Source of the DNA: an uncultured Clostridia bacterium
GTDB lineage: Bacteria > Bacillota > Clostridia > Christensenellales > Borkfalkiaceae
DNA: 29,788 nt
Assembly: GCA_937915565.1 (NCBI GenBank)
Contig: CALDMH010000165.1
Coordinates: 1 to 29,788, forward strand
Reading direction: 5' to 3'
The notes under the pieces are model-generated. The model made no database searches. It saw only the letters and a program-made list of their open reading frames with translations, and was not told the DNA's origin. Positions 1 through 6,723 of this stretch are shown one piece after another. The stretch's first letter is position 1; each line of letters starts with the position of its first letter. The translations under genes were made by a program, and so were the position numbers.

Positions 1-42
1 TAGGCTAAAAACGAAACGTATTATAACGATATAATGAAAAAG

Positions 43-87
43 TGCGGCGGCGTTCGGAGAATTTTCTCCGAACGCCGCCGCATTATA
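43..87 (-). terminator. Rho-independent terminator of the XRE gene
   Basis: There is a perfect 19-bp inverted repeat, left arm 43-61 and right arm 64-82, rich in GC (TGCGGCGGCG...). Read on the - strand the stem is followed by CTTTTT (37-42), which fits an intrinsic terminator for the leftward XRE gene ending at 174. On the + strand it is followed by TTATAATAA, so bidirectional use is possible but weaker. Confidence 0.8.
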
Positions 88-138
88 ATAAACCGTAGAT
101 ACCCCAAGATACAAGATAAGTCGAAAATTTTCTATTGT

Positions 139-194
139 TTTGCGATAAACAATTCAACGTTTCCTTGCTGCTATTACTTTGCGATAAACAATTC
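139..194. repeat. 17-bp direct repeat at the 3' end of the XRE gene
   Basis: The 17-mer TTTGCGATAAACAATTC occurs at 139-155 and 178-194. The right copy codes for the last residues of the XRE protein (ELFIAK plus part of the stop); the left copy lies just downstream of the stop. The offset is 39 bases, or 13 codons, so reading past the stop repeats the tail in frame. This looks like a small tandem duplication of the gene end. Confidence 0.75.
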
Positions 195-419
195 TTCGAT
201 GCTGACGTTTAAGGCCTTTGCGATAGCGTAAACTTCTTTGTCGGTCGCAATTCTTATTTGCCCTTCGAGTTTTGAATAGCTCGTTGGGTTCACGTCTACG
301 CCCAGAATTTGCAGCCTCGCGATAAAATCTTTTTGATTTATTCCCTTTTCTTTCCGCATTTTTTCAACGTTTTTGCCTATCAGATTACAATTTCCGTATT
401 CGCGTTTCCTGAGCTTCAT
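174..419 (-). CDS. XRE-family helix-turn-helix regulator
   Basis: This 81-residue protein is essentially a single Cro/C1-type DNA-binding domain (about residues 14-76). KNVEKMRKEKGINQKDF covers helices 1-2, NPTSYSKLE (44-52) is the likely recognition helix, and the end KALNVSIEELF is the usual family ending. The long stretch between helix 2 and the recognition helix resembles a subgroup common in Clostridia. It has no effector or membrane domain, so it is probably a simple dimeric repressor. The start is supported by AGGTGG on the - strand (423-428), only 3 bases from the ATG. It diverges from the Cys-rich lipoprotein gene, and its own presumed -10 (TATAAT on the - strand, 447-452) overlaps one of two 21-bp palindromes. 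Autoregulation and control of the lipoprotein are therefore likely (inference). The inducing signal is unknown. Confidence 0.85.
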   Translation of the reverse strand: MKLRKREYGNCNLIGKNVEKMRKEKGINQKDFIARLQILGVDVNPTSYSKLEGQIRIATDKEVYAIAKALNVSIEELFIAK

Positions 420-430
420 AAACCACCTAA

Positions 431-491
431 ATAATTCTTTTACGGAATTATAACATTTAAAACACTTGACATAATTCCGTTACGGAATTAT
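431..491. promoter_or_regulatory. Paired 21-bp palindromic operators between divergent genes
   Basis: Copy 2 (471-491) is an odd-centred perfect palindrome with arms ATAATTCCGT and ACGGAATTAT. Copy 1 (431-451) has the right arm intact and two mismatches in the left arm. The centres are exactly 40 bp apart, near four helical turns, so two dimers would sit on the same DNA face. Copy 1 overlaps the - strand -10 of the XRE gene; copy 2 fills the spacer of the + strand promoter. They are the natural binding sites for the adjacent XRE protein (inference). Confidence 0.75.
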
Positions 492-494
492 AAT
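466..494 (+). promoter_or_regulatory. Consensus promoter of the Cys-rich lipoprotein gene
   Basis: TTGACA (466-471), a 17-base spacer and TATAAT (489-494) match the vegetative consensus at all twelve positions. The spacer is almost entirely the palindrome 471-491, so a bound regulator would block polymerase. The expected start is near 501, followed by AAAAGGAGAG as SD before the ATG at 525. Confidence 0.85.
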
Positions 495-524
495 TATCGT
501 GCAAAATTTTAAAAGGAGAGAGAA

Positions 525-2504
525 ATGAATAACAAGATTAAAGCGATTTTAATTGCGGTTTGCGTGTTCGTTCTTGCTTTTTGCGTTATCGGCTGCGAAG
601 GCGTTTCAAACGTGGGCGAGGTTCACGAGTGGGGAGAATGGACCGTAAAAACAAACGCAACCTGCACGGAAGAAGGGGTTTTGGAGAGAGTTTGTTCGGA
701 TTGCGGCAAAAAGGAATTAACGCCGATTGCCGCCTTGGGGCACGATTGGGTTAAAAGCGAGGATTCGTCCCGTGAAATTTGCCAAAGATGCGAGGTAATC
801 AAGGGTGAAGAACCGACCGAGGAATCTACTTCTACGAGCGAAAGCGATTCCGAGGAGTCGATTGAATCAACCGAAACGAGTGGCTCCGAAGAATCGGTTG
901 AATCAACCGAAACGAACGATTCCGCATCCGAATCGAATTCGGAATCGAGCGGCGAAACTTCGGAATCTACCTCGGAGTCCACGTCCGATTTTTCGTCAGA
1001 GTCGGAGGCCGTTCACGTTCATAATTTTGCCGAAATCGTTAAAAACGAATTCTTAAAAAGCAAAGCGACTTGCGTTGATAAAGCGGTTTATTATAAGTCC
1101 TGTTCCGTTTGCGGAGAGGTGAATTACGACGAAACTTTCGAGAACGGAGAAGCTCTCGGCCATTATTACGGCGAAAAGGAAATCGACAGGTCGCAAACGC
1201 TCGTTTTAACCGACGAAGAATATGACAGAATGCGTTCCGCAGGCAAATTGATTTTGCTCGACGGCGGCATATTTACTTGCGACGAATCCGTTAAAACTTA
1301 CGCCGTTCTCGCGTGCGAAAGGTGCGGCGAGACAAACTTATCCGTCCGTATTGCCAAAAATCACACGGAAACGTCCGTGCGTTATAACGTAGTCGAGCCG
1401 ACGTGTTATTCGGCCGGTTCTTACGAAAATAAATGCAAAGTGTGCAACGTCACTTTTAAATTTATGCTCGACAAAAAACAGCATAATTATTCCTTAAATG
1501 CCGAATTCGTTTCGACAGACGACGGTTTATACAAATATTCTGCCGAATGTTCAACCTGTACGGCGGAACAAAGCGGAGCGGAGCATTATATTAACGCAAC
1601 GGTCGACGCAATTATGGAAGTTAAAGCAACTTGCCAAAGTATCGGCGAGATAATTTTTACCGTTGACGGCACGGAAATTCGCATTAAAACCGCCGATAAA
1701 CTCGACGGTCACGTTATTGCCGTAAGAGACGAAGACGGCGAATACGTCGTGGTAACTCCCGAAACGGTACTTAACTATAATACTTATAAAAATAATATCG
1801 TTTGTATACTTGATGATGAAGAGCGAAATGTGTCTTGTCGATACGCAGTTAAAGGGTTGTATACCTGCATAACTTGCGGATATGCCGGCACCGTTAAGCT
1901 TATCGGCGACCATACCCCGACGAAAGCTCCGGACGGCAACGAGCTGATTACTCGCGTTGAGCCTACTTGCACCGAAAACGGCTATGACGAGTTCGATTGC
2001 GGCGTTTGTGGCCAAAAACAAAGGGAAATTATACCTGCGCTCGGTCACCAATATGCGTATAAAATCGAAAATAATCGACTTATCGGAACTTGCCGTTTCA
2101 ATCCCGAACATCACGACGTTATTGATTGTGATGAAATAAAAGTGGAAATTATTTCTTCTACCTGTAAAGAACGAGGCAGAAAGACTTACTTATGTTATAA
2201 AAACGGCGAAGTATTTATCACCGTAATCGAAGACCTTCCGCTGCTGAATACTCATTGCCATAAAGTTAACGGCAAAGACGTTCCCGTCGTCGGGCCTTTA
2301 AAGATAACCGCCGAGGATTACGGAAAAGACGGCTGGCTCTTGATTCTCGACGAGGGAGAGAAGTATCTTTGCAGTAAAGAAAAAGAAGTTAAAGCAATAT
2401 TAAAATGTTCTTTATGCGAAAATCACGTCACCGTGGTCGTTTATGCCGACCATATTGCGGATAGCGACGGAAAATCTTGTTTAAGATGCGGTGAAGAAAT
2501 TTAA
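525..2504 (+). CDS. Cys-rich repeat lipoprotein, function unknown
   Basis: This 659-residue protein has a lipoprotein signal: a charged start, a hydrophobic stretch 5-22, and VIGC with the lipid cysteine at C24. The exported part has several copies of a zinc-ribbon-like module with the pattern His-x-Trp ... ATCTEEG ... CSDCG ... ALGH. Clear copies lie at about 34-75, 164-213 and 481-517, with looser ones at about 280-320 and 445-475. Residues about 96-161 are a low-complexity Ser/Glu/Thr linker typical of wall-spanning segments. Such CxxC/His modules occur in surface proteins of gut Clostridia, but I know of no defined biochemical role. The start has an AAGGAGAG SD and a perfect promoter. The gene is monocistronic, with a terminator about 40 bases after the stop. 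It is probably controlled by the divergent XRE repressor. Metal binding or adhesion are guesses. Confidence 0.85.
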   Translation: MNNKIKAILIAVCVFVLAFCVIGCEGVSNVGEVHEWGEWTVKTNATCTEEGVLERVCSDCGKKELTPIAALGHDWVKSEDSSREICQRCEVIKGEEPTEESTSTSESDSEESIESTETSGSEESVESTETNDSASESNSESSGETSESTSESTSDFSSESEAVHVHNFAEIVKNEFLKSKATCVDKAVYYKSCSVCGEVNYDETFENGEALGHYYGEKEIDRSQTLVLTDEEYDRMRSAGKLILLDGGIFTCDESVKTYAVLACERCGETNLSVRIAKNHTETSVRYNVVEPTCYSAGSYENKCKVCNVTFKFMLDKKQHNYSLNAEFVSTDDGLYKYSAECSTCTAEQSGAEHYINATVDAIMEVKATCQSIGEIIFTVDGTEIRIKTADKLDGHVIAVRDEDGEYVVVTPETVLNYNTYKNNIVCILDDEERNVSCRYAVKGLYTCITCGYAGTVKLIGDHTPTKAPDGNELITRVEPTCTENGYDEFDCGVCGQKQREIIPALGHQYAYKIENNRLIGTCRFNPEHHDVIDCDEIKVEIISSTCKERGRKTYLCYKNGEVFITVIEDLPLLNTHCHKVNGKDVPVVGPLKITAEDYGKDGWLLILDEGEKYLCSKEKEVKAILKCSLCENHVTVVVYADHIADSDGKSCLRCGEEI

Positions 2505-2545
2505 AACTTAAAATACTTAGTGATGACGAATGGAATCCCTACGTT

Positions 2546-2575
2546 AAAAGCCCCCTTAAAAGAAGGGGGCTTTTT
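2546..2575 (+). terminator. Rho-independent terminator after the lipoprotein gene
   Basis: The stem AAAAGCCCCCTT (2546-2557) pairs with AAGGGGGCTTTT (2563-2574) across a 5-base loop and ends in a T run. It separates the lipoprotein gene from the TetR promoter. Confidence 0.9.
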
Positions 2576-2614
2576 AATTTATTTTTAAAATTTAATAAAT
2601 GCGCTATAAAACGC

Positions 2615-2663
2615 TTGACAAGTAAACGCTCGTTTACTACAATATAAGTAAACGAGCGTTTAC
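2615..2663 (+). promoter_or_regulatory. TetR promoter with two palindromic operators
   Basis: TTGACA (2615-2620), a 17-base spacer and TACAAT (2638-2643) form a strong promoter. Palindrome GTAAACGCTCGTTTAC (2622-2637) sits inside the spacer. A second copy, GTAAACGAGCGTTTAC (2648-2663), the exact reverse complement of the first, covers the start site. The centres are 26 bp apart. This is the classic layout for TetR-family autorepression. Confidence 0.9.
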
Positions 2664-2732
2664 CAAAGCGGGCAAGGTAAAAACTGCCATAAAGCAAAAA
2701 CGAAGCGTAAAAAAACGGGAGAAACGTAAGGT

Positions 2733-3347
2733 ATGAATAACACGAAGGAAAATATTTTAAACGTTGCGTTAAAATTGTTTGCAAAAAGCGGTTTCGAGGC
2801 CGTTTCCGTCAGCGATATTTCGGGTGAACTCGGAATAACGAAAGGAGCGCTTTATAAGCATTATAAAAACAAACGGGATATTTTGGACAGTATCGTTGCA
2901 AAAATGGTTGAAATCGACGCGGAACGTTCCTGCTTGCATAACGTGCCGAAGGATAGTTTTGAAGAAAATCCCGAGCCTTATGCCGACGTTTCCGTAGAAA
3001 ATTTCAAGGATTTCACCGTTTCGCAGTTTGGCTTCTGGACGGAAAACGAATTTGCGGCGGACTTCCGCAAAATGCTTTTGCTTGAACAGTTCCGCAATCC
3101 GTCTATGGCGGAGTTTTATAGAAATTGCATATCGGAAGGTCCCGTTGATTACACGGAGAAAATTTTTGCGGCGATGGCGGAGCGTGGAGCGTTGAAAAAA
3201 TGCAACCCGAGGTTGCTCGCTTTGGAGTTTTATTCTCCGCTTTTCCTTTTGATTGCCATATCCGACGGAAAAAGGGACAAAACTCCGTACTTAAACGAAT
3301 TAAAAGAAATTATCGATAACTTTTTTGAAAAATACAAGGAGAATTAA
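2733..3347 (+). CDS. TetR-family transcriptional regulator
   Basis: This 204-residue protein has a typical TetR N-terminus: ILNVALKLFAKSGFEAVSV, then the helix-turn-helix at about 25-48 with SDISGELGITKGALYKHY. The C-terminal ligand-binding half is helical and not diagnostic. AAGG shortly before the ATG serves as SD. It lies directly behind a promoter with two 16-bp palindromes, so it very likely represses itself and the methyltransferase gene that starts one base after its stop. A decayed hydrolase gene follows, suggesting the operon once had three genes. The ligand cannot be told from sequence. Confidence 0.92.
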   Translation: MNNTKENILNVALKLFAKSGFEAVSVSDISGELGITKGALYKHYKNKRDILDSIVAKMVEIDAERSCLHNVPKDSFEENPEPYADVSVENFKDFTVSQFGFWTENEFAADFRKMLLLEQFRNPSMAEFYRNCISEGPVDYTEKIFAAMAERGALKKCNPRLLALEFYSPLFLLIAISDGKRDKTPYLNELKEIIDNFFEKYKEN

Positions 3348-3348
3348 A

Positions 3349-4065
3349 ATGAAATATACTAAAAGCGAAAAATATAACACGGCGGAATTACAGTCGAAAA
3401 TTATGGGGCCTAACCCCGTAAAACTCGAAGAGGAACTGCTTATCGACAATAAAATTCCCAAAGGAGCGGTCGTTTGCGACCTCGGAAGCGGGCAGGGGCT
3501 TACGAGCGTTTTTCTTGCCAAGGAATACGATTTCACCGTTTACGCGGCGGATTTGTGGAGCAATCCGGAGGAAAATCAAGCGTTTTTCGATAAAATGGGC
3601 GTGCCGAGGGATAAATTGATTCCCGTTAAGGCCGACGCCACCGATTTGCCGTTTGAAAAAGAGTTTTTCGACGCCGTAATAAGCGTCGATTCTTACAATT
3701 ATTTCGGGCGGGACGAAAAATATCTCGACGAGAAGTTGTTGCCTTTTATAAAAAAGGGTGGCTATATCTACGTTTCGATTCCGGGAATGAAAAAGGACTG
3801 CCACGATAATCTCCCCAAAGAGCTTTTGCTCTCGTGGACGCCCGAGCAACTTGCTTATATGCGCGACGTAAATTACTGGAAAAACCTCGTGAGCAAAAGC
3901 AAGGGCGCGGAAGTTTTAACCGTGGAGGAAATGGAGAGCAACGATGAGGTTTGGGCGGATTGGCTCAAACAGGATAACGAGTACGCAATAGGCGACAGAA
4001 AATCGATGGAAGCCGGCGGCGGAAAATATCTTAACTTCATTAAAATCGTTTTGAGAAAAATTTGA
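3349..4065 (+). CDS. SAM-dependent class I methyltransferase
   Basis: This 238-residue protein uses the ATG at 3349, which has the SD AAGGAGA; an upstream in-frame ATG at 3325 lies inside tetR and lacks a good SD. Motif I is VVCDLGSGQG (41-50), followed by an acidic residue at D68 (YAADLW) and motif II KADATDLPF (94-102). ISVDSYNYFG (111-120) lies where small-molecule methyltransferases form the active site. These features place it with UbiE-like Rossmann methyltransferases; the substrate is unknown. It begins one base after the tetR stop, so the two are co-transcribed and probably translationally coupled. Control by the TetR protein suggests a role in response to a small toxic or signalling molecule (inference). 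Confidence 0.88.
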   Translation: MKYTKSEKYNTAELQSKIMGPNPVKLEEELLIDNKIPKGAVVCDLGSGQGLTSVFLAKEYDFTVYAADLWSNPEENQAFFDKMGVPRDKLIPVKADATDLPFEKEFFDAVISVDSYNYFGRDEKYLDEKLLPFIKKGGYIYVSIPGMKKDCHDNLPKELLLSWTPEQLAYMRDVNYWKNLVSKSKGAEVLTVEEMESNDEVWADWLKQDNEYAIGDRKSMEAGGGKYLNFIKIVLRKI

Positions 4066-4192
4066 CAAAACGATTACGGAATTTGCCGAGAAAATCGGTG
4101 CGCCCGTTGAAGTTATGAAAAACGGCGAGCATTGGTTTCACACGCCCGAGCAAATGAAGTTTCTCGACGAATGGTTGATTAAAAGCAAATAA
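4055..4192 (+). pseudogene. C-terminal remnant of an alpha/beta hydrolase
   Basis: The frame open from 4055 to the TAA at 4190-4192 gives about 45 residues including KIGAPVEVMKNGEHWFHT and PEQMKFLDEWL. This resembles the C-terminus of small serine alpha/beta hydrolases, in which the His of GEHWFHT is the catalytic His. There is no start codon or SD at its head, and the nucleophile and Asp regions are missing. The open frame overlaps the last 11 bases of the methyltransferase gene in another phase. I read it as the tail of a third operon gene lost by deletion up to the methyltransferase end. Confidence 0.65.
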
Positions 4193-4469
4193 AGCTTAAA
4201 TAAAACTCAAATAAAACATAAACGCAGGGCTATAAGTCGATTATCGAGGGATTTTGAAAAATTTCAGCGTCCTTTTTGCGCAATGGCGCAAACGGCTTTT
4301 TTCAAAAAACGCCCGCAATTTTTTCGGCGGTTCGACGAGCGGATATGGACGCTATTAAAGCGACTATGAACGCTAATATAAATAAGGATATAAATACGGC
4401 TATAAATGCGACTTATACGTCCGAACAGTTTTTTTTAGCCGTTCAAGGGCTTTTTGGCGAGAAAAATCC
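4193..4469 (+). other. Non-coding stretch after the TetR operon
   Basis: No convincing gene is visible. A frame starting at a TTG (4276-4473) would give 65 residues rich in Asn, Ala and Ile, but it has no SD, starts inside a terminator-like hairpin and shows no family signal. The 4360-4420 part has a loose AT-rich repetition of ATAAA/TATAAAT motifs. Confidence 0.5.
4275..4302 (+). terminator. Probable terminator downstream of the TetR operon
   Basis: TTTGCGC (4275-4281) pairs perfectly with GCGCAAA (4286-4292) around the loop AATG. After CGGC comes a run of six T (4297-4302). The stem is short and the T run is offset by four bases, so efficiency is uncertain. Confidence 0.5.
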
Positions 4470-4498
4470 TTGACAAACTTTTTTTAAAGTTGTATTAT
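4470..4498 (+). promoter_or_regulatory. Promoter of the ABC importer operon
   Basis: TTGACA (4470-4475), a 17-base spacer and TATTAT (4493-4498). The expected start is near 4505, which leaves a leader of about 200 bases before the first structural gene at 4709. Confidence 0.85.
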
Positions 4499-4544
4499 GT
4501 CGGTATAAACGAAAAGGAGAGCGGTTCCGCCGTAAATCAAAAAA

Positions 4545-4601
4545 ATGAAAACCTTTCGCAAAGTAAACGAGTTTTATTACTTTTATCGCAGTCTTAGTTA
4601 A
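4545..4601 (+). CDS. Aromatic leader peptide of the ABC operon
   Basis: This 18-codon frame reads MKTFRKVNEFYYFYRSLS and ends in TAA. Residues 10-14 are Phe-Tyr-Tyr-Phe-Tyr, with Phe also at position 4. Such a run of codons for one amino-acid class, directly before a terminator with an alternative antiterminator, is the hallmark of ribosome-mediated attenuation. It lies between the operon promoter and an importer of the tryptophan/tyrosine type, which fits sensing of charged tRNA-Tyr and tRNA-Phe. The weak point is the ribosome site. AAGGAGAG (4513-4520) is about 25 bases upstream of the ATG, with a small GCGGTTCCGC hairpin between them, and no closer SD exists. Confidence 0.65.
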   Translation: MKTFRKVNEFYYFYRSLS

Positions 4602-4679
4602 TTTTTAGCTACGATATTTTTGCTTTGCGGTCGAAAATGACAGATGTAAATCGTAGCTTAGGGCTGCGATTTTTTTTTG
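4584..4679 (+). promoter_or_regulatory. Transcription attenuator (antiterminator/terminator)
   Basis: Four segments can be drawn. Segment 1, TATCGCAG (4584-4591), lies in leader codons 14-16 and can pair with segment 2, CTACGATA (4609-4616), at 7 of 8 positions. Segment 2, as AGCTACGAT (4607-4615), pairs perfectly with segment 3, ATCGTAGCT (4650-4658). Segment 3, as AAATCGTAGC (4648-4657), pairs with segment 4, GCTGCGATTT (4663-4672), in a 10-bp stem with one G-U pair, followed by T to 4678. A ribosome stalled on the Phe/Tyr run would hide segment 1, favour 2:3 and allow read-through. No T-box consensus (AGGGTGGNACCGCG) is present. Confidence 0.75.
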
Positions 4680-4708
4680 CGAAAAACCGTTATCCGAAGG
4701 AGAAAAAA

Positions 4709-5683
4709 ATGAAAACGTTAAGAAAAATTTTATGCGCCGCGCTTGCCGCGACGTGCGTAATCGGAATGACTTTTGCAACGAGTTGCGGAAAAAGCGCGGA
4801 TTTCAAAGTCGGCATTTGCCAGCTTGTCCGCCACGACGCGCTCGACGCCGCCACCGAGGGGTTTAAATTCGCTCTCGAAGCCGAACTGAAAAAGGAAGGC
4901 AAAACCGTTGAATTCGACGAGCAGAACGCGCAGGGCGACACCGTTATGTGCGGACAAATCGTAACGTCGTTCGTGACGGGAAAAGTGGACCTTATTATGG
5001 CAAACGCCACGCCGGCTCTTCAATCGGCCGTTGCGGGAACTCAAACTATCCCCATTTTAGGAACTTCCGTAACGAACTACGAGGACGCTTTATTTCATAA
5101 GCTCACAAACGGAGCGACCGGCTATAACGTTTCGGGAACGAGCGATCTTGCCGACCTCGAAGGGCAGGCGAATATGCTTCTCGATTTGTTACCGAACGTA
5201 AAAAAGGTCGGTATATTATATTGTTCCGCGGAAGCGAACTCTCAATATCAGGCCGACGAACTTAAAAAACACTTTGCCGCGAAAAACGTAGTTGCCGAGG
5301 ACGTAAAATTCTCCGATTCCAACGATTTGCAGTCGGTTTGCAACTCCGCAGTCGGGAAATACGACGCGATTTTCGTTCCCACGGACAACACCGCCGCGGC
5401 AAACGGAGAAATTATCGACGGCGTGTTCAGAAGCAAGAAAATCCCCGTGTTTGCCGGCGAAGAGGGCATTTGCAAAAAGTGCGGATTCGCAACGCTTGCC
5501 ATAAGTTACAGAAGGCTCGGCGAACAAACGGGCGTTATGGCGGCAAAAATCCTTCTCGGCAACGCAAAAGTCGGGGAAATGCCTATCGAAATCGATACGA
5601 AGCAAGAGAAGAAATACTCCAAAGCGAGATGCGAGGAGTTGGGTATAACAATTCCCGAAAACGCGGGTTATATAGAGATTTAA
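4709..5683 (+). CDS. ABC importer substrate-binding lipoprotein, Trp/Tyr type
   Basis: This 324-residue protein uses the ATG at 4709, behind GAAGGAG. The frame extends upstream to 4625, but that would run through the attenuator T run and has no SD. The signal peptide ends ATSC with the lipid cysteine at C26. The mature part, FKVGICQLVRHDALDAATEGF, is characteristic of the periplasmic-binding family annotated as putative tryptophan/tyrosine ABC transporters (PF04392 type). IPILGTSVTNYEDAL and later VPTDNTAAANGE and FAGEEGICKKCGFATLAIS also fit that family. It captures the ligand outside the membrane for the permease and ATPase that follow. The Phe/Tyr attenuator ahead of it makes tyrosine or phenylalanine a better guess than tryptophan. 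Confidence 0.85.
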   Translation: MKTLRKILCAALAATCVIGMTFATSCGKSADFKVGICQLVRHDALDAATEGFKFALEAELKKEGKTVEFDEQNAQGDTVMCGQIVTSFVTGKVDLIMANATPALQSAVAGTQTIPILGTSVTNYEDALFHKLTNGATGYNVSGTSDLADLEGQANMLLDLLPNVKKVGILYCSAEANSQYQADELKKHFAAKNVVAEDVKFSDSNDLQSVCNSAVGKYDAIFVPTDNTAAANGEIIDGVFRSKKIPVFAGEEGICKKCGFATLAISYRRLGEQTGVMAAKILLGNAKVGEMPIEIDTKQEKKYSKARCEELGITIPENAGYIEI

Positions 5684-5812
5684 CCGAGGTTTGCGGCAAA
5701 ATAGCAATTTAACCGAGGTTGACGGTAACTATTTAACCAATGGGTTGGCAAAAGAGATTTAGCCGAACTCATAATAGCAATTAAACGAGTACGCGAAGCG
5801 ATTTAACGAGGT
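5678..5812 (+). repeat. Degenerate tandem repeats between binding protein and permease
   Basis: Six imperfect copies of a core like ATTTAACCGAGGTT begin at 5678, 5707, 5731, 5757, 5779 and 5801, with spacing of 22 to 29 bases. The first two cores are identical over 14 bases and the others drift (ATTTAACCAATGGGTT, ATTTAGCCGAAC, AATTAAACGAGT, ATTTAACGAGGT). The first core contains the stop codon of the binding-protein gene. The last supplies the GAGG that serves as SD for the permease at 5818, so the array may have grown by copying a stop-plus-SD junction. Confidence 0.7.
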
Positions 5813-5817
5813 AAAAA

Positions 5818-6723
5818 ATGGAAATTATAAGCGCGATGCCCGGCGCACTGGCTCAGGGGTTGATTTGGGGTATAATGGCGATAGGGCTTTACATCACTTA
5901 CAAAATATTGGATTTCGCCGATTTGACGGTCGACGGTTCGTTGTGTACGGGGGCGGCGGTATGCGCCGTTCTCATCGCGGCGGGCGCAAATCCGTGGCTG
6001 GCGATTCTCGCGGCGTTTTTTGCGGGCGCGATAGCCGGGTTGATTACGGGACTATTGCACACGCTGCTCGGCATACCGGCGATTTTATCGGGAATTCTGA
6101 CGCAACTTATGCTGTGGTCGATAAACCTTAAAATACTCGGAAAAGCGAATTTATCGCTCAATCCGCGCGTGATGAATCTTGCCGTATCTATGCTGGAAAC
6201 GTGGAAAACGGTCGCGGTGGTAGCGGCGGTTCTGGCGGCGTTGATTGCCGTGTTGTATTGGTTTTTCGGCACGGAAATCGGCTCGTCGATAAGGGCAACC
6301 GGCTCGAACCCCGAAATGTGCAGGTCGCAGGGGATTAACACGGAGCTTAACAAGGTTATCGCTCTTATGCTTTCAAACGCAATCGTGGCGTTGTCGGGAG
6401 CGTTCCTCGCGCAGTATCAGGGCTTTGCGGATATAAATATGGGCAGAGGCGCAATCGTTATCGGACTTGCCGCGGTAATCGTAGGGCTTGCCGTATTCTC
6501 GAAGGCGGGCAAAAATTTTGCGGTAAGGCTAATCGGCGTCGTCGTCGGAAGCATAATATATTATGTCGTATATCAAACGGTTATCGGGCTCGGTCTGGAT
6601 AAGGATTTGCTTAAATTGTTCTCCGCGCTCGTGGTTGCGGTATTTTTGGCCGTTCCGCATTGGAAAAACAAATTCGCCTCGGTGAAAAAGACCGAGAAGA
6701 AATCGGAGGACGGAAATGCTTGA
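5818..6723 (+). CDS. ABC importer permease, Trp/Tyr type
   Basis: This 301-residue protein is very hydrophobic, with about eight to nine membrane segments. It has the family pattern GALAQGLIWGIMAIGLYITYKILDFADLTVDGSL near the N-terminus (about residues 8-43) and later RATGSNPEMCRSQGI with ALSGAFLAQYQGFADINMGRG. These are characteristic of the permease partner of PF04392-type binding proteins, related to branched-chain amino-acid permeases. It forms the membrane channel of the importer. GAGGT five bases before the ATG is the SD. Its stop overlaps the ATPase gene by eight bases, so the two are translationally coupled. The C-terminus is a short Lys/Glu-rich cytoplasmic tail. Confidence 0.9.
   Translation: MEIISAMPGALAQGLIWGIMAIGLYITYKILDFADLTVDGSLCTGAAVCAVLIAAGANPWLAILAAFFAGAIAGLITGLLHTLLGIPAILSGILTQLMLWSINLKILGKANLSLNPRVMNLAVSMLETWKTVAVVAAVLAALIAVLYWFFGTEIGSSIRATGSNPEMCRSQGINTELNKVIALMLSNAIVALSGAFLAQYQGFADINMGRGAIVIGLAAVIVGLAVFSKAGKNFAVRLIGVVVGSIIYYVVYQTVIGLGLDKDLLKLFSALVVAVFLAVPHWKNKFASVKKTEKKSEDGNA

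Noticed and set aside
1551..2114. 187-codon open frame opposite the Cys-rich lipoprotein gene
   Set aside because: It is antisense to a long protein with a signal peptide and repeats, and shows no known domain.
4276..4473. 65-codon frame with TTG start
   Set aside because: It has no SD, begins within a terminator-like hairpin and runs into the next promoter.
4505..4708. T-box riboswitch before the ABC importer
   Set aside because: There is no AGGGTGGNACCGCG-like antiterminator bulge and no specifier stem; the leader peptide model explains the sequence better.
4625..4708. Upstream extension of the binding-protein gene
   Set aside because: It would run through the attenuator and place 28 residues before a normal lipoprotein signal peptide; the ATG at 4709 has a strong SD.
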